DNA of 64,000 nucleotides from JAHBNG01 sp039028975. GTDB taxonomy: Bacteria > Chloroflexota > Anaerolineae > Caldilineales > Caldilineaceae. The notes beneath the pieces are model-generated. The model had not been told where the DNA came from. It was given only the letters and a program-made list of their open reading frames with translations, and did no database searches. The position numbers and the translations under genes were made by a program. Position 1 is the stretch's first letter, and each line of letters begins with the position of its first letter. The stretch spans positions 34,677 through 98,676 of the forward strand of contig JBCCHB010000051.1 in assembly GCA_039028975.1 (NCBI GenBank), read 5' to 3'. This document shows, piece after piece, positions 1 to 8,481 of this stretch.

Positions 1-2
1 CA

Positions 3-305
3 CCGGGCTTCTGGCCAGAGGCTGTAGGGTCTTGGTGGAACAGCCAGAATCAGATCGATGTTGTTGCCGTAAGCTATCAGCAAAGGATTGCATGGCTGGG
101 CGAAGCTCGCTGGCGGAATCAACCCATGGGTATGGCGGATCTGGAGAGCCTTCAACAGAAAACAAAAGCCTGGCAGGGCGATGAGAGCGGTTGGCGCATC
201 TATCACGCATTATTCAGCCGCAGTAGCTTTACGCAACCCTTGCAAGAGCGTGCCAAGTCTGATCCAGAGCTATTGTTGTTCACTCCAGATATGATTGTTA
301 TTTAG
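3..305 (+). CDS. C-terminal end of a DUF234-type ATP-binding protein (5' truncated by window)
   Basis: An open frame enters from the left edge and ends at TAG 303-305, giving about 100 residues with no start inside the window. It matches the C-terminal DUF234 domain of archaeal-type AAA+ ATPases: a Trp-rich entry (VGSWWN), then QIDVVAVSY, then AWLGEARW. DUF234 belongs to the PD-(D/E)XK nuclease fold; here the Asp of IDVV and the Glu of GEARW would be two of the acidic residues, with Arg in the place where many relatives have Lys (GEAKW). The AAA+ part must lie upstream of the window. The role of these ATPases is poorly defined, and nucleic-acid or conflict functions have been proposed. Family recognition is from motif pattern only. 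Confidence 0.7.
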   Translation, partial: PGFWPEAVGSWWNSQNQIDVVAVSYQQRIAWLGEARWRNQPMGMADLESLQQKTKAWQGDESGWRIYHALFSRSSFTQPLQERAKSDPELLLFTPDMIVI

Positions 306-481
306 ATGAGTTTTTTATAATGGGACCGCGAGGAGAAGTAGTCTGGTTAAACCGCAGAATACTCATTGACGGCATCATTTTGCTGTCATGTGGGTCATAA
401 TCTTTGTGGCTCTCTTTATTATGACAGTAGGACCTGACGAAGTCGCCAATCCGCGACTACGCGGCCGGGAGGAATAGCGCA

Positions 482-1318
482 ATGGCACAACTTGTTATCC
501 TAGGGTCGGGCACACCGACACCGACGCCCGAACGGTGGGGAACCAGCTTTCTATTGTCATTCGACAAAACGTGGCTAATGGTTGACTGTGGTCCGGCGGC
601 GACATACAAAATGCAGCGAATGGGCATTGCCCCCACTATGGTCAGCCATCTCTTCTTTACCCATTATCACTCAGACCACGTGGCTGATTACCCGTGCTTC
701 CTGATGACCCACTTTGAGCAATCAATGGACGACGCGCCAGAGTTGTCCGTCTATGGGCCACCACCACTACGTTCCATGACAGACAAAATCTGGGGCCGTG
801 GTCAGGGTGCCTTTTGGGATGATGTAATTGCCCGTACCCAACACCCTATGAGCATTGAGGTCTATCAGCACCGTGGCGGTAGAGGGTCCCGAGCTGAACC
901 TGCCGTGTCTGTTCGCGAGGTTCATCCCAAAGACGCGGTTGAATCTTCGTTGTGGAGATGTGCCATCCACCAAGTCACTCACGCCCAACCTTACTTAGAC
1001 TGCATCGGCCTTCGCTTTGAGACACCCGTTGGCATTGTTGCCTTTGGCAGCGATGGCCAAGCAGATGATGCTCTGGCTGAGGTGGCGGTTGACGCTGATC
1101 TCTTTGTTATGGCTGCGATGGGGTTTGAACTCCCCAAATGGCGGCAGAAAGGTGCGCGATTGGCCCAAGAAAATAATGTGAAGCGATTAGTAATTGCTCA
1201 TCAATCGCCCGGCTTGACTGCATCCAGCGATATTGAGAATGATGCCATCTACGACATCAAACGCGAGTTCAGCGGCCCCGTCTATTGGGGCAAGGATATG
1301 ATGACTGTTGAGTGGTAA
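482..1318 (+). CDS. MBL-fold metallohydrolase (ribonuclease Z/arylsulfatase-like)
   Basis: This is a 278-residue cytoplasmic metallo-beta-lactamase-fold hydrolase. The zinc-binding signature HYHSDH lies at residues 61-66, after the usual N-terminal strand pair (LVILGSGTPTP and LMVDCGP). A later Asp in AFGSDGQ and a His in VIAHQSP occupy the places of the remaining metal ligands. The glycine-rich start GSGTPTP is typical of the RNase Z/ElaC and AtsA-like branch, but the long exosite arm of tRNase Z is not evident, so the substrate is unknown. Start choice is firm: GGGAGG at 467-472 lies 9 bases before ATG 482. It is followed by an amidohydrolase remnant and then the thiamine-diphosphate enzyme, with no sign of tight coupling. 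Confidence 0.85.
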   Translation: MAQLVILGSGTPTPTPERWGTSFLLSFDKTWLMVDCGPAATYKMQRMGIAPTMVSHLFFTHYHSDHVADYPCFLMTHFEQSMDDAPELSVYGPPPLRSMTDKIWGRGQGAFWDDVIARTQHPMSIEVYQHRGGRGSRAEPAVSVREVHPKDAVESSLWRCAIHQVTHAQPYLDCIGLRFETPVGIVAFGSDGQADDALAEVAVDADLFVMAAMGFELPKWRQKGARLAQENNVKRLVIAHQSPGLTASSDIENDAIYDIKREFSGPVYWGKDMMTVEW

Positions 1319-1325
1319 GGGCATA

Positions 1326-1439
1326 AGCAGAAAAACAATCCGAGCCGGTAGGCTTATCGACGGTACCGGTTGCGAAATGCTATTGGACCAAGCAATCCAC
1401 CTTGAGGACGGCATCAACCATTCTGTATTGCTGTTCTAG
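1326..1439 (+). pseudogene. Amidohydrolase N-terminal remnant
   Basis: Just downstream of the MBL-fold gene, one frame reads about 37 residues containing TIRAGRLIDGTG, then LDQAIHLEDGI, before TAG 1437-1439. This is the start of an imidazolonepropionase/dipeptidase-like amidohydrolase, in which the first beta sandwich begins with a Gly-Arg-Leu-Ile-Asp-Gly-Thr-Gly string and continues with an Ile-x-hydrophobic-x-Asp stretch. The rest of the enzyme, including the HxH metal site, is missing; the following sequence has no continuing homology that I can read. No start codon with a ribosome site precedes it. I call it a truncated relic. Confidence 0.5.
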
Positions 1440-1628
1440 GTGAGTCTTTGGATGATATTACCTGTTTAAAAGCGCTGTCGCTAGTTATGAAAGACCGACA
1501 AGTCATTTTTTACCTACGGGTCATATCCATATGACAAGTCTGCCCTGCCGGATTTCTAATACCGCCACTCACTGAACTGAGCTTGTTCGTTGGCCAGAAA
1601 GCCCCATCATCGTATTGGAGATACACCT

Positions 1629-3272
1629 TTGAAAAAAATTCACGGCGCCCGTGCTATCGTCAACTGTTTGGAACGGGAAGGCATCGAAATCGTCTTTGGC
1701 ATTCCGGGTCTTTACAATATGCCTATCTTCGATGCGCTCTACCACCACCCCACCATTCGGGTCATTACCGTGCGGCATGAGCAGGGGGCTGCCTTTATGG
1801 CCGATGGCTACGCTCGTGCCACTGGCAAACCCGCGGCCATCTGCACCCTACCAGGACCGGGCCTGACCAACGCCATGACCGGCATTGGGGAGGCATTCTA
1901 TGACTCCTCGCCCATTCTCATCCTCTCCACCCAAGTCAACCGTGATTTTATTGACCAAGATCGAGGTCTCCTCCACGAGATGACGGGTCAATTTGAGATG
2001 CTGGAGAAGCTGACCAAATACGGGGAGCGAATTACCGATGGGGCCGACATTTCTGACGTCTTCCGGCGCGCGATGAAGGCATTGCACAGCGGGCGCCCAC
2101 GTCCAGTACAGATCGAGATTCCGCGTGATATCCAAGTCGAGATGGTGCCTTGGTCGGAGGATGAAGAGAGGCACCAACAGCCCAGTGCTCCCGAGCTGAT
2201 GGTGCCTTGTAAGGAACAGATTGCCACGGCTGCTGTGACTCTTGCCGAAGCGGAACGACCGCTCATCTATGCTGGTGGTGGCGTCATAGCCAGCGACGCT
2301 TGTGACGAACTTGTTGCACTTGCCGAACGCCTGGGAGCACCTGTCCTCACCACTGGCATGGGTATAGGCGCGATACCTAGCGACCACCAATTGTGGTGTG
2401 GTGTACCCTGGATTGCTGGTGGCGCCAATGTAGCTGATGTTGTGGCAGCTTGTGATGCTTTTCTAGCAGTAGGCACCCGCTTTAACCAAGGCATGACAGC
2501 AGATTGGTCTCTGCCTTTGCCTGAGAGAACTATTCGTATAGACATTGATTCTGAAGAGATCGAGCGCAACCTCCCCATGCAGCAGAAGATTGTAGGCGAT
2601 GCCAAAAGTGTACTGGCCGCGCTCACCAGCAAGCTAGAGGACTCAGGTGTTGATCGTGAGGGGAAGGTAAATCCGCAACTCGCCAAAGCTCAAGAAGTTT
2701 TCAAAGCTGGACTAACGGCTAAAATGGGGCAGACTGAACCGTGGGCTAAAGCACTGCGTCGAACTCTACCGCGTAACACCATACTAAGCTGCGATATGTC
2801 CCTTTTTTGGGCCGATATGCTCAGTATTTTCCCAATCTATGAGCCACGCACTATGTTATTTCCCTGGGGCTTTGGCACGTTGGGTTTCGGGCTGCCCGAG
2901 GCGCTTGGGGCCAAGCTGGGTTGCCCAGAGAAACCGGTTGTGGCCATTGTGGGAGATGGAGCACTGCTCTTTACTGGAAGTGAGCTGGCAACAGCTGTAC
3001 AATACAATCTGAATATACCCATAATCGTTCCCAACAACAACGCTTATGGCATGATCAAGGTCCAGCAGCGTGACCAGTATGATGGCCAGTTTATGGCTGT
3101 TGATTTGGTAAATCCTGACTTTGTGGCGCTGGCTAGGGCCTTTGGTGCCTATGGAGTGCAAGCTACTACGTCAGACGAATTAGCAATCAAACTTGCAGAG
3201 GCTTTGACCGCAGACAAACCAACACTCATCGAGATTCCCTGGGGATGGACGTGGGGTGCAGAGAAGGGCTAA
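1629..3272 (+). CDS. Thiamine-diphosphate-dependent enzyme, acetolactate synthase-like
   Basis: A three-domain ThDP enzyme of about 547 residues (Pyr domain, central domain, PP domain) in the acetolactate synthase/benzoylformate decarboxylase superfamily. The Pyr domain carries the catalytic Glu in VRHEQGAAFMADGYAR and the usual PGPGLTNAMTG loop. The PP domain carries the ThDP/Mg motif beginning GDGALL and ending about 28 residues later in NNNAYG. The substrate cannot be read off; no regulatory small subunit is adjacent, which argues against biosynthetic IlvB. I chose TTG 1629, since GGAG at 1617-1620 is well placed; an upstream in-frame TTG at 1590 would add 13 residues. A PLP aminotransferase follows after 39 bases, suggesting that a 2-oxo acid product is transaminated. 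Confidence 0.85.
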   Translation: MKKIHGARAIVNCLEREGIEIVFGIPGLYNMPIFDALYHHPTIRVITVRHEQGAAFMADGYARATGKPAAICTLPGPGLTNAMTGIGEAFYDSSPILILSTQVNRDFIDQDRGLLHEMTGQFEMLEKLTKYGERITDGADISDVFRRAMKALHSGRPRPVQIEIPRDIQVEMVPWSEDEERHQQPSAPELMVPCKEQIATAAVTLAEAERPLIYAGGGVIASDACDELVALAERLGAPVLTTGMGIGAIPSDHQLWCGVPWIAGGANVADVVAACDAFLAVGTRFNQGMTADWSLPLPERTIRIDIDSEEIERNLPMQQKIVGDAKSVLAALTSKLEDSGVDREGKVNPQLAKAQEVFKAGLTAKMGQTEPWAKALRRTLPRNTILSCDMSLFWADMLSIFPIYEPRTMLFPWGFGTLGFGLPEALGAKLGCPEKPVVAIVGDGALLFTGSELATAVQYNLNIPIIVPNNNAYGMIKVQQRDQYDGQFMAVDLVNPDFVALARAFGAYGVQATTSDELAIKLAEALTADKPTLIEIPWGWTWGAEKG

Positions 3273-3311
3273 ACTAGGCATAACCAAGGTATAGAAACGA
3301 AAAATCGAATC

Positions 3312-4328
3312 ATGAAGAATATACTCAACCTTCTTTCTAACGAAAATGTCCTCGGGCCCTCTCCCAAGGCGACTGTTGCCATCCAGCAATCATTGGCAGA
3401 GACTCATCTCTATTCCAATGATATCGAGCCAATCTTTCTTGATGCATTGGCCGAGAAACATAGTCATGGTCTCACCCCTGCTAATTTTGTAAGCGGCAAC
3501 GGCTCCTCTGATGTGCTGCGTATGGTGGTGCAAAGCCAGCTAAAGCCGGGGCAAAATGCGGTCATCGCCGCGCCGACCTTTGGTATTTATGCTGGCTTTA
3601 CAAAGCTCTATGGCGGCAGATTTGAGCTGGTGCCATTGAAAGAGTACACGGCTGATCTACCCGCTCTGCTTGCTGCCATCGATGAGCAGACCCGATTGAT
3701 CTTTCTCTGCAATCCCAATAACCCGACGGGAACGTTTGTCAGCCATGCAGCACTTGAGGATTTTTTGCAGCAGCTTCCACCTCACGTGACGTTCGTATTG
3801 GACGAAGCGTACAGAGAATTCGGGGACCATCCCGACCTGCCTCGAGCTGAGGAGTGGATCGCAGAAGGGCGCAATCTCATTGTCACCCGCACCCTCTCCA
3901 AGCTCTATGGCCTAGCTGGTTTGCGGGTTGGTTATGGTATGGCCCGAGCCGATCTGATCGATCAAGTTCGCCAATATCATCAACGTCACCATAGCGGACG
4001 AATGACGTGGCGTGGCGGGACCGCGGCCCTCTCTGATAGGGAACATATAGAACGTACGCTGGCCATGGTCCGTTCGAGTCGTGAATTCTACTATGCCCAG
4101 CTCCCCAAACTACAAATTGGCTATATTCCAACCCAAGCCAACTATATTCTCCTCAAAGAGCTACCTGTGAAAGCCGAGCATCTTGTCCAACAGGCAGAAG
4201 CCCAAGGTTTGCTGCTCAACCATACAGCCTGGTCAGGGCTGCCAGAGAATGTACGCATTACCTTTGCTCGCCCCCATGAAAACGAGCGGGTGCTGGCGAC
4301 CATAACAGACATTGTCTCGAAGGCCTAG
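3312..4328 (+). CDS. HisC-like PLP aminotransferase (fold type I, class II)
   Basis: A 338-residue aminotransferase of the histidinol-phosphate aminotransferase family. Visible landmarks are the N-terminal LLSNENVLGPSP, the cofactor loop CNPNNPTGTF, the Asp/Tyr pair in VLDEAYREF, and the PLP lysine in TRTLSKLYGLAGLRVGYG. A terminal Arg in NVRITFARP would bind the substrate carboxylate. It is slightly shorter than typical HisC (about 350-360). It lies 39 bases after the ThDP enzyme on the same strand and probably shares its transcript. No his genes are near, so a role in histidine synthesis is only one option; a pathway-specific transaminase pairing with the ThDP enzyme is at least as likely. 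No clear Shine-Dalgarno precedes ATG 3312. Confidence 0.85.
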   Translation: MKNILNLLSNENVLGPSPKATVAIQQSLAETHLYSNDIEPIFLDALAEKHSHGLTPANFVSGNGSSDVLRMVVQSQLKPGQNAVIAAPTFGIYAGFTKLYGGRFELVPLKEYTADLPALLAAIDEQTRLIFLCNPNNPTGTFVSHAALEDFLQQLPPHVTFVLDEAYREFGDHPDLPRAEEWIAEGRNLIVTRTLSKLYGLAGLRVGYGMARADLIDQVRQYHQRHHSGRMTWRGGTAALSDREHIERTLAMVRSSREFYYAQLPKLQIGYIPTQANYILLKELPVKAEHLVQQAEAQGLLLNHTAWSGLPENVRITFARPHENERVLATITDIVSKA

Positions 4329-4360
4329 CCCATGGCTATATGGCCACCTCTACCAATTCA

Positions 4361-4461
4361 TCCCGTTTTTGCGTATAATTTCAGGGTAAATATCCAAGTG
4401 TTTCCTGAAGAATTTGATACGAGCCGACCATCTCCTTGGCTTACCGCCACTTCGGGCTTGG
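4361..4461 (+). repeat. Dispersed repeat B, intact copy
   Basis: About 100 bases shared, imperfectly, with 17854-18034. Shared anchors in order are GTATAATTTCAGG, TTCCTGAA, TACGAGCC, ATCTCCTTGG and a GGCTTACC..ACTT.GG..TGG tail. This copy is continuous, whereas the second is split by a small insert. It begins about 30 bases after the aminotransferase stop. Confidence 0.6.
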
Positions 4462-4989
4462 TCGCAAATAGATGGTGGACGATATTCATGCACTTGATGC
4501 TTACGGAGCTCGCGTCACAACGCCAGATGAACCGGCAAATGCAATTTATCTAGCCCACATTCCGCACCCATTTTGCGGAAAATCAATAATAAAACCGCTG
4601 ACGACCTTAAAAATGATGTAGAAAGAGCAATTTGAACTAAATTTTAACTATTTTATGGCGTAAGTGGCACTAGAATTCATTTATTTGTGTCATAACAGGC
4701 GTCAGATGAAATTTCACAATGCTGCATGAGCGAAAGTCGACTGATTTGGTTCAAAAACATTGAATGCATGTTCTTTTTGGACCCATTTCGCCGCAAAATA
4801 GCCTCATCTTTAATTCAAAAACAGGCGTTTTTTCCTAGCGGAATGTGGGATCTAGGGTTAGTAACAGACGATAGAAAGATGAGATAATCTCCGATCTGTC
4901 ATTTCTAAGCCTATCCTGTTCGACCATAGGCGTAAAGCGCTAACGAAGCCGAAGAGAGTGCAGCGAGGAGAAACCTTCCGTTAGGGATA

Positions 4990-5028
4990 CCCAGATCTCT
5001 CGCTCGGGTGCCCCAAGGCACGAGATGA
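4990..5028. repeat. Palindromic repeat, AGATCTCTC...CGAGATGA type
   Basis: The arms AGATCTCTCG and CGAGATGATA flank a short spacer containing a small GGTGCC..GGCAC hairpin. The same arm pair recurs at 17955-17981 (reverse) and 33363-33392, so it is a dispersed palindromic element rather than a single-locus terminator. It lies about 70 bases beyond the histidine kinase stop codon. Confidence 0.5.
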
Positions 5029-5098
5029 TAACACATACCTCATGAGGTGAGTGGCAATCCTCTATACCACCGTATTTTTGGGGAGTGATGAGAGCGTG

Positions 5099-6577
5099 TT
5101 AACGCTCAATTTTACACTGAATCGGAAGCCGCACTGTAAACGTCGTTCCTTCTCCCAACTGGCTGTTTACTGATACTTTGCCCCTATGCGCCTCTGCAAT
5201 CTCCCGCACAATGGCCAATCCCAGGCCGCTGCCGCCGTTGTCACGACTACGTGATTTGTCTACCCGATAGAAGCGCTCAAAGAGGCGAGAGACATGAGTG
5301 GGGGCAATCCCTGGACCACTGTCGGCAATTTGTATCGTGGCTTGCTGTTCATCCTGATGACCGGAGATGGTGATGTGGCTGTGAGGTGCATAGATGAGTG
5401 CGTTATCCAGCAGGTTCAGAAAGAGCTGTATCAGCCGATCACTGTCTCCCCAAACTTGCATAGTAGATGGCAGATCCAACTCGATTGTTACTCTGGCAGC
5501 TTCAGCTCGCGGCTCCATGGTTTCTACCAATACGTGCAGCATATCCGCTAGATCGTTCTCTTCAACTTTCAGGGGCAATTCCGCGCGATCTGTCTGGGCC
5601 AGCAGCAGCAGGTCATGGACCAAGCGTCCCATACGAGAGGCTTCTGAGCCAATGGTTTCAAGCGAGTTGATATAGTCATCAGGCTGGCGAGGGTTTTCCA
5701 GTACAACATCCACTTCACCACTGATAACTGCAAGGGGCGTGCGCAATTCATGGGAGGCATCGCTTACAAAGCGCTGCTGATTACGGAAGCTCTCATCCAG
5801 CCGTTCCAACATCTGGTCAAAAGTAGTAGCCAGTCGTCCTACCTCATCATCCGGCAGTTCCAGGCCCAGACGTTTGCTTAGATCTTGCGCGCTGATGGCC
5901 GCAGCCTGTTGGCGGATTGTTTCGATTGGGCGCAGTACGCGGCCAGCCAGCCAGTATCCAGATCCGATGGTTGCCAACAAAACAAGCGGCGTAACTAAAA
6001 AGAAGAGAAACATCAAACTAGATAATGTCTCATAGATATCTTTCGTACTGCGCCCCACTTGGAGCCATTCCACGGCTTCGTCACCAATGAACAACGGTAT
6101 GCTGATAAGTCGCAACCCATCTCGCAGTTCGCTAAATCCAAAGTCGAACCTTTGTGGGTTGCCTTTGCCTCGTTGGCTGTTGTTCCCACGTGGACCATCG
6201 CTAGCGTAGGGGACCGTTTTGAACTGGACTTCATCTCCTGATGGCCAAATAACGGAAACATTATCCCGCTCTCCATCCCAAACCTTCGTTTGGCCGTCGG
6301 CTAGCAAAAGGCGTACAAGATCATCCTCCCGATTGCGTCGTTCTTGTTGCTCGCTGCTGTACCGAAAGACGTGATGTCCGCCATTATAGTCGATGGTGGT
6401 TAGCAGCTGTTCCGCACTCAGACGCAGTCCATCATCCAGCGCACTCTGTAATTGGATGCTCAGGCTGAAGTAGAGAAAGAGGGCTGCTCCGATCAAGACG
6501 ATTAACATCAATATGGCGAGCAGGAGCGCGATACGTGCACGGATTGTACTAAACGTTGTTCTAATTTGTCTCATCAT
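5099..6577 (-). CDS. Two-component sensor histidine kinase, EnvZ/OmpR-type
   Basis: A 492-residue membrane kinase. An N-terminal membrane segment (about residues 15-38) is followed by an extracytoplasmic sensor region, a second segment (about 190-212, ending before GRVLRPIETI), a HAMP domain, the HisKA phosphoacceptor SHELRTP (His near 276), an N-box NLLDNALIYAP and an ATP lid GGSGLGLAIV. It would autophosphorylate and pass phosphate to the adjacent regulator. The start codon lies inside the last codons of the regulator gene (17-base overlap), which implies translational coupling; a second ATG three bases on is equally possible. The sensed signal is not evident. Confidence 0.93.
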   Translation of the reverse strand: MMRQIRTTFSTIRARIALLLAILMLIVLIGAALFLYFSLSIQLQSALDDGLRLSAEQLLTTIDYNGGHHVFRYSSEQQERRNREDDLVRLLLADGQTKVWDGERDNVSVIWPSGDEVQFKTVPYASDGPRGNNSQRGKGNPQRFDFGFSELRDGLRLISIPLFIGDEAVEWLQVGRSTKDIYETLSSLMFLFFLVTPLVLLATIGSGYWLAGRVLRPIETIRQQAAAISAQDLSKRLGLELPDDEVGRLATTFDQMLERLDESFRNQQRFVSDASHELRTPLAVISGEVDVVLENPRQPDDYINSLETIGSEASRMGRLVHDLLLLAQTDRAELPLKVEENDLADMLHVLVETMEPRAEAARVTIELDLPSTMQVWGDSDRLIQLFLNLLDNALIYAPHSHITISGHQDEQQATIQIADSGPGIAPTHVSRLFERFYRVDKSRSRDNGGSGLGLAIVREIAEAHRGKVSVNSQLGEGTTFTVRLPIQCKIER

Positions 6578-7244
6578 CGGTGAGTTTATAGCCCATGCCC
6601 CGTACGGTTTGGATCAACTTAGTTTCAAAGGGATCGTCAATCTTGCGGCGCAGGTAGCGAATGTACACATCGACAACGTTGGACTGATTATAAAAGTCAT
6701 AGCCCCAGACATGTTCGGCAATCAGGGTGCGGCTAAGTACCTGATTGGGGTGGCGCATTAACATTTCGAGCAAGGCAAACTCTTTAGCCGAGAGATCAAT
6801 GGTCTGTCCATCGCGTACCGCAGAATGTTTGACTAAATCTAACGTTAAATCCCCAGCAGATAAAGTCGTAGTGCGTGGCTGATCGCTGGAACGCCGTTGT
6901 ACGGCCCGTAGCCGTGCCAGCAACTCACCAAAGGCAAAGGGTTTAACCAGATAGTCGTCGGCACCTGCATCCAGCCCTGTAATGCGGTCATCTACTGTGT
7001 GTCTGGCAGTCAGCATGATAATATTGGCGCTGTTGCTGTCACGCCGCAGCCGCTTGCAAAGTTCAATCCCATCCATCTTGGGCAACATGATATCCAGAAT
7101 AATCACGTCGTACGTAAAGGTACGTGCCCACTCGTACCCCTCTTCACCATCGTTTGCCACATCCACCACGTAGGTGTTCTCTTCTAAACCGCGCTTGAGG
7201 AACGCGGCAATTTTGGCTTCATCTTCAACGACCAATACGCGCAT
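6561..7244 (-). CDS. OmpR-family response regulator
   Basis: A 227-residue regulator with an N-terminal receiver and a C-terminal winged-helix DNA-binding domain. The phosphoacceptor is Asp51 in LDIMLPKMDG, with acidic residues in VVEDEA and the conserved Lys in DDYLVKPFAFG. The winged helix ends RYLRRKIDDP...VRGMGYKL, the classic OmpR/PhoB form. It is the promoter-proximal gene of the pair; the kinase starts within its 3' end. A TGGAGA ribosome site sits upstream of ATG 7244. Target genes are unknown, and nothing in the immediate spacer shows clear repeated operator half-sites. Confidence 0.95.
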   Translation of the reverse strand: MRVLVVEDEAKIAAFLKRGLEENTYVVDVANDGEEGYEWARTFTYDVIILDIMLPKMDGIELCKRLRRDSNSANIIMLTARHTVDDRITGLDAGADDYLVKPFAFGELLARLRAVQRRSSDQPRTTTLSAGDLTLDLVKHSAVRDGQTIDLSAKEFALLEMLMRHPNQVLSRTLIAEHVWGYDFYNQSNVVDVYIRYLRRKIDDPFETKLIQTVRGMGYKLTDDETN

Positions 7245-7272
7245 GGTTTCTCCAGACGTAAACTAATTGCTT

Positions 7273-7320
7273 AAAAATATAGCCCCTCCACCAGCAATTA
7301 TAGCTGGGGAGGGGCTATTA
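7273..7320 (-). terminator. Rho-independent terminator of the toxin-antitoxin operon
   Basis: A strong hairpin pairs ATAGCCCCTCC-A-CCAGC with GCTGG-GGAGGGGCTAT around a short AT loop. Read on the minus strand it is followed by a T-rich run (ATATTTTTAA). It lies about 55 bases beyond the toxin stop at 7373 and just before the response-regulator start, so it insulates the two operons. Confidence 0.8.
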
Positions 7321-7372
7321 TCCTCGTTTTGGCACTTTAGCAACGAGCGAATTGGATGTGCGAAGTTGAAAC

Positions 7373-7624
7373 TCACATTACTTCGCTAATTTCCGAAACA
7401 TCGGCTATGTATATCCACTTCTTAGCTCTGTCAATCTCAAAGGTAATCCAGTGACGTGCTTCTAACCACTCCCACGTTTCGGGTATATCTTGAATCTTCT
7501 GAGCGTCCTCAGGGAAGCTATTCTGAAGCGATTTGATCACTTTACGAATTTCACCACCAGATTCACGTAGGCCAATTAAGTACTGAACAACCTCTTTGTC
7601 ATACTCCAATGTCCAAAGTGTCAT
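7373..7624 (-). CDS. RelE/ParE-like toxin of a type II toxin-antitoxin pair
   Basis: An 83-residue protein starting inside the antitoxin stop (4-base overlap, 7621-7624), a layout typical of type II modules. The fold pattern fits RelE/ParE: an N-terminal strand WTLEYDKEVVQYL, two helices, then strands in HWITFEIDRAKKWIYIADVSEI. The identity is low and the usual RelE catalytic basic cluster is not obvious, so the toxic activity (mRNA cleavage or gyrase inhibition) cannot be assigned. It is slightly shorter than typical RelE (about 90-100). The strongest evidence is its partner and the operon geometry. Confidence 0.65.
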   Translation of the reverse strand: MTLWTLEYDKEVVQYLIGLRESGGEIRKVIKSLQNSFPEDAQKIQDIPETWEWLEARHWITFEIDRAKKWIYIADVSEISEVM

Positions 7625-7926
7625 TCAGGCAATCCCATCTCTGCCACCATTGCATCAAGATCTTCCTGACTGACTCCCCGTGATGGGTCCGCTAATCGAG
7701 CAGCATATCGTTGATTTGCAATACGTAACCTTCGCTCACGATTCAATTGTTCACGCAACTCGTGAATTAGGCGAGCTGTAGAATTCCACTCATTTGGGGC
7801 TACCATAACCACTTTAGGAGTAGACCTACTCATAACAACAACAGGTCCATCCATCGTTTTTGCAAATGCTGCAGCCGGATTTGATTTTAAATCACCGGTA
7901 GCCAAGGTTTGATATAGTTCGTGCAT
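7621..7926 (-). CDS. Phd/YefM-family antitoxin
   Basis: A 101-residue protein with the Phd/YefM N-terminal DNA-binding fold: helix NPAAAFAKTMDG, strand-turn-strand PVVVMSRSTPKVVMVAPNEW, then a long helical toxin-binding tail rich in Arg/Glu. It should neutralise the toxin encoded immediately downstream and repress its own promoter, as known for the family. A good ribosome site (AGGAGA) lies just before ATG 7926. The two genes overlap by 4 bases and share a terminator at about 7273-7320. Confidence 0.85.
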   Translation of the reverse strand: MHELYQTLATGDLKSNPAAAFAKTMDGPVVVMSRSTPKVVMVAPNEWNSTARLIHELREQLNRERRLRIANQRYAARLADPSRGVSQEDLDAMVAEMGLPE

Positions 7927-8127
7927 GGTGTCTCCTAATGAAAGTAAAATAGCTCACGAAACACCTGGATTATAACCCTTGTTTTGTCCCATGTCAAAGG
8001 ACGATGGTACGATTAAACTTGCATAATGTACAATTAACAGATCACAGCGGGGTTCCACTGATGCGACCCGCTGCTTGCTGTTGTAGACCTCGCTTATTGC
8101 GCTCTAGGGCGAATACGCTGCGGTTTA

Positions 8128-8433
8128 CTAGCGATGCCGACTGCCGTCTTGCCCGCGTCTACTTCCTCTTGGGTTGTTGCGTACACGCCTCTGCTCTCTC
8201 TCTGGTTGTATGGCCAATTCACTCTGTATGTTCGTAAAGGCTCGTTGCGTTGCTTCCGGCACTGTCGTTGACTCAGCCTGTATTGCTACGGCTGGGCTGC
8301 CAGTAACGGCAGTTGGCGTGGCTAGAGTAGACGTGAGCATTGTGTATCCAAAGCTACCCATTGCAATGGTAGCACTCAATACGAGTGCACCTAAACCAAA
8401 TCTGTTCAGTTGTTTCATTATCTGATTATTCAC
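8128..8433 (-). CDS. Small exported protein of unknown function
   Basis: About 101 residues from GTG 8433, preceded by GAGG six bases upstream; an internal ATG at 8418 (MKQLNRFGLG) is the alternative. The N-terminus is a signal peptide or membrane anchor (LGALVLSATIAMGSFGYTML) followed by a Thr/Ala-rich stretch and a very basic tail (REQRRVRNNPRGSRRG). I recognise no family. It lies about 50 bases beyond the DoxX-like gene on the same strand and resembles the small exported protein at 9376-9651 in plan: signal peptide, then a charged low-complexity tail, though that one is acidic. The coding call rests on the signal peptide and start context. Confidence 0.5.
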   Translation of the reverse strand: MNNQIMKQLNRFGLGALVLSATIAMGSFGYTMLTSTLATPTAVTGSPAVAIQAESTTVPEATQRAFTNIQSELAIQPEREQRRVRNNPRGSRRGQDGSRHR

Positions 8434-8481
8434 TATAAACCTCATGATCTCAGGCAAGATTTATGCATTATACGGTTCAAG

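Larger units (their letters stand above)
4329..5098. other. Intergenic region, 770 bp, convergent genes
   Basis: This is the spacer between the convergent aminotransferase and histidine kinase genes. It holds one copy of a dispersed repeat (4361-4461), a palindromic repeat (4990-5028) and an unassigned 49-residue reading frame (ATG 4472 to TAG 4621) with the protein-like string GARVTTPDEPANAIYLAH and no ribosome site. That frame could be a gene remnant. The remainder is AT-rich and shows nothing I can name. Confidence 0.5.

Noticed and set aside
4332..4553. A 73-codon frame after the aminotransferase
   Set aside because: It overlaps the dispersed repeat, has no ribosome site and no protein-like pattern.
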